From JBMNMU01 sp050953505 (GTDB taxonomy: Bacteria; Bacillota; Clostridia; Peptostreptococcales; Anaerovoracaceae): DNA of 64,000 nt. Below are positions 62,303 to 64,000 of this stretch, piece by piece (the first letter of the stretch is position 1; every line of letters starts with the position of its first letter). The DNA is taken from the NCBI GenBank assembly GCA_050953505.1, contig JBMNMU010000001.1, forward strand, positions 496,001-560,000, read 5' to 3'. The notes beneath the pieces were generated by a model that was not told where the DNA came from, ran no database searches, and saw only the letters and a list, made by a program, of their open reading frames with translations. The position numbers were made by a program, and so were the translations under genes.

Positions 62303-62539
62303 GTGAAAATTAATAGGCGAGGATATGTAAATGGAGAACCCATCAAAGATGAAAAACCGGACTTATCAGCAAGCGCCCCATCGGAAATAACAGTACGAGC
62401 TGTTCAGGCCACCGACCGAGAGATGAATGGCCGTGGCCGCCAGCCACGGCCATTCATCTCTCGGTCTGGTGGCTGTTTTACTCAAATAAAGCTGTACTTA
62501 AATATTTTTCTCCCCGATCAGGGAAAGCAACCACGATGA
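62303..62539 (+). CDS. Small ORF fused in frame to a REP-like repeat
   Basis: GTG 62303 has a strong GGAGGTGA ribosome binding site. The first 35 residues (MKINRRGYVNGEPIKDEK...) look coding; the next 23 are the translation of repeat locus 7, and the rest overlaps cysK antisense. The original C-terminus was probably lost when the repeat arrived. Whether the hybrid is made is unknown, and the protein family is not recognised. Confidence 0.35.
   Translation: MKINRRGYVNGEPIKDEKPDLSASAPSEITVRAVQATDREMNGRGRQPRPFISRSGGCFTQIKLYLNIFLPDQGKQPR
62408..62477 (+). repeat. REP-like repeat locus 7: paired inverted copy, identical to locus 6
   Basis: The 69-bp palindrome matches locus 6 base for base despite lying 1.8 kb away, which points to recent copying or gene conversion. 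It ends directly against the cysK stop codon. Confidence 0.95.
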
Positions 62540-63368
62540 AGCCTTCATCTATGTCCTTAATGCATTCTAAGGCTGCAACCATAGCGGCACCGCTACTCAT
62601 TCCTACAAATATGCCTTCATGCAAGATAATAGAGCGGGCCATAGCAAAGGCTTCTTCTGATTCGATCATGACGGTCTTGTCAATCTCTTTTGGATTATAA
62701 ATAGCTGGTACAATAGCTTCTTCCATGTTTTTAAGACCTTGAATATAATGGCCTTTAACTGGGTGGGCTTCAATGATTTTAATATCTGGATTTTTAGCCT
62801 TTAATCCCATACCTACACCCATGATGGTGCCTGAAGTTCCTAATGCAGACACAAAGTGAGTCACTTTGCCCTGGGTATCTTCCCAGATTTCATTTGCAGT
62901 AGTAGTGTAATGGGCTAGTTTATTGTATTCATTGGAAAACTGGTTTGGCATAAAATAAAGGTCCGGCTGTTCTTGAACCATCTGATGCGCTTTGCGGATA
63001 GCCCCATCAGTGCCTTGATCGGCATCGGTTAGTACAATTTTAGCGCCAAAGGCTTCAATCATTTTACGTCGCTCTACAGAAACAGCTTCGCTCATGACAA
63101 TGATAACAGAATATCCTTTTACCGCACCAATCATTGCCAATCCGATTCCTGTATTTCCAGAAGTAGGCTCAATAATGGTTTTTCCCTTTGTAAGAGCCCC
63201 GCACTCTTCTGCCTGCTCTATCATTTTTAAGGCGATACGGTCTTTGATGCTGCCTGTTGGGTTAAAACCTTCAACCTTAGTATATATTGGGATATGAGGT
63301 TTAGGGTTCAAGTGATTTATTTTGACCATAGGTGTTCGGCCAATGGTTTCCAGTATATTTTCATACAT
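62478..63368 (-). CDS. cysK: Cysteine synthase (O-acetylserine sulfhydrylase)
   Basis: A PLP-dependent fold type II enzyme that makes cysteine from O-acetylserine and sulfide. The PLP lysine is K42 in GSIKDR. The substrate loop EPTSGNTG and phosphate loop GTSGTIMG are present. At 296 residues it is of normal length. CysK and CysM cannot be strictly separated. ATG 63368 follows AGGAAGGAAGAC. Its stop lies against repeat locus 7. Confidence 0.95.
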   Translation of the reverse strand: MYENILETIGRTPMVKINHLNPKPHIPIYTKVEGFNPTGSIKDRIALKMIEQAEECGALTKGKTIIEPTSGNTGIGLAMIGAVKGYSVIIVMSEAVSVERRKMIEAFGAKIVLTDADQGTDGAIRKAHQMVQEQPDLYFMPNQFSNEYNKLAHYTTTANEIWEDTQGKVTHFVSALGTSGTIMGVGMGLKAKNPDIKIIEAHPVKGHYIQGLKNMEEAIVPAIYNPKEIDKTVMIESEEAFAMARSIILHEGIFVGMSSGAAMVAALECIKDIDEGFIVVAFPDRGEKYLSTALFE

Positions 63369-63466
63369 AAGTCTTCCGTCTTCCTTCCTTGTTTGATGTA
63401 ATATTATAATATGAATACTAAGTATTAAATGGTGACATGGCTATATTAAGCGATACAAATCATTGC

Positions 63467-63784
63467 TTATTGGCACATTTCATCAATCCAATTCAAATAT
63501 GGAGGATATCCTTCCCATATAGGTAATAATATGATTTCGGGCACCTCATAAGAGTGCTCTGCTATAATTGTATCTTGAATCTTTTCAAATAATTCCTTCT
63601 TTGTTTTAATAAATAATAGGATTTCAGAATCTCTACAGACTTCATTTTTCCATACATAATGGGAGTTAATGGGCATTGTCTGTATGCATGCTGCCAGCTT
63701 ATTCTTTAACAAAGTATCAATTATGGCATGTGCCTCATCTTGATTCCCACAAGTGACCATCACCACCGCATATTTTTCCTTCAT
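63467..63784 (-). CDS. cutA: Divalent-cation tolerance protein CutA
   Basis: A 105-residue trimeric ferredoxin-like protein. KLAACIQTMPINSHYVWKNEV and EVPEIILLPI are typical CutA motifs. The role is unclear, although it was first linked to copper tolerance. I chose ATG 63784 behind AGGAGGAAAT; an in-frame ATG at 63811 has no such site. It lies about 100 bp upstream of cysK on the same strand. Confidence 0.92.
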   Translation of the reverse strand: MKEKYAVVMVTCGNQDEAHAIIDTLLKNKLAACIQTMPINSHYVWKNEVCRDSEILLFIKTKKELFEKIQDTIIAEHSYEVPEIILLPIWEGYPPYLNWIDEMCQ

Positions 63785-63907
63785 ATTTCCTCCTACCATT
63801 AAATGTAGCACACTGCACTATAAACTTTCAACATCTTTAATTCGGCCCTCTAATTGATAACCTGACACCATGAATTTATCATTTTTGCGTTAGCCATTGC
63901 AAGTAAA

Positions 63908-63980
63908 ACAGCCAAAGACCGAGAGATGATTGGCCGTGGCTGGTGGCCACGGCCAATCATCTCTCGGTCTTTGGCTGTGG
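63908..63980 (+). repeat. REP-like repeat locus 8: perfect paired inverted copy
   Basis: Bases 63908-63940 and 63946-63978 are exact reverse complements around a 5-nt loop, the cleanest copy in the window. The outer stem is ACAGCCAAAG/CTTTGGCTGT, different from other loci yet still paired. It lies upstream of cutA. Confidence 0.96.
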
Positions 63981-64000
63981 CAGTATTTTATGCTAAAATA

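Overview
The window looks like part of the chromosome of an anaerobic, low-to-mid GC Firmicute of class Clostridia. Supporting points are a spoVD/spoVE-type division and cell-wall cluster, a MurE with the DNPR motif that goes with meso-diaminopimelate, an indolepyruvate:ferredoxin oxidoreductase pair, the [FeFe]-hydrogenase maturases HydE, HydF and HydG, strong AAGGAGG ribosome binding sites and frequent TTG/GTG starts. Genus cannot be fixed from the sequence alone.

Bases 1-23600 are conserved core. A dcw cluster runs in one direction: SpoVD-like transpeptidase (cut by the window edge), murE, murF, mraY, murD, spoVE, murG, murA, divIB/ftsQ, two DUF881 genes, sbp and ftsZ. Together they make and polymerise lipid II and assemble the septum. 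ftsA is missing between sbp and ftsZ, and the sporulation genes that often follow ftsZ are absent; a TrmH-type rRNA methylase, pheS-pheT, zapA, mutS2 and argS follow instead. The only disruption is a 430-bp hairpin-rich repeat element between spoVE and murG.

Bases 23900-30000 hold two radical SAM genes, a TPR gene and iorA-iorB. A tRNA-Asn/Leu/fMet operon follows. From 29.9 kb to the window end the DNA is accessory. It carries a two-TM protein, a DUF1906 protein with a covalent-flavin oxidase, a hydrolase/acyltransferase/DUF6320 cluster, tmk, two nearly identical IS21-family insertions (37162-39556 and 50361-52755), an MscS channel, a NimA-like flavoprotein, an OFA-type MFS carrier, a hydrogenase-maturation cluster (TM1266-like, hydF, hydE, hydG), a truncated xanthine-dehydrogenase FAD subunit, two TetR regulators, a branched-chain-amino-acid-type ABC transporter, a six-tRNA cluster, a broken hsdS remnant, a thioredoxin, a secreted copper-amine-oxidase-N-domain protein, cysK and cutA.

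The most unusual signal is a REP/REPIN-like palindromic repeat with core GACCGAGAGATGATTGGCC, present at eight loci and only in the accessory half. In paired copies both arms change together, so pairing is kept while sequence drifts. Copies supply the stop codon of iorB, sit against the ribosome binding sites of the acyltransferase-cluster genes and abut the cysK stop. Other points of interest are a multi-hairpin leader before hydF ending in a terminator-like stem, an IS insertion 16 bp upstream of the tmk start codon, an 11-bp-phased TGGCA array, an orphan LexA-like box and a candidate small RNA.
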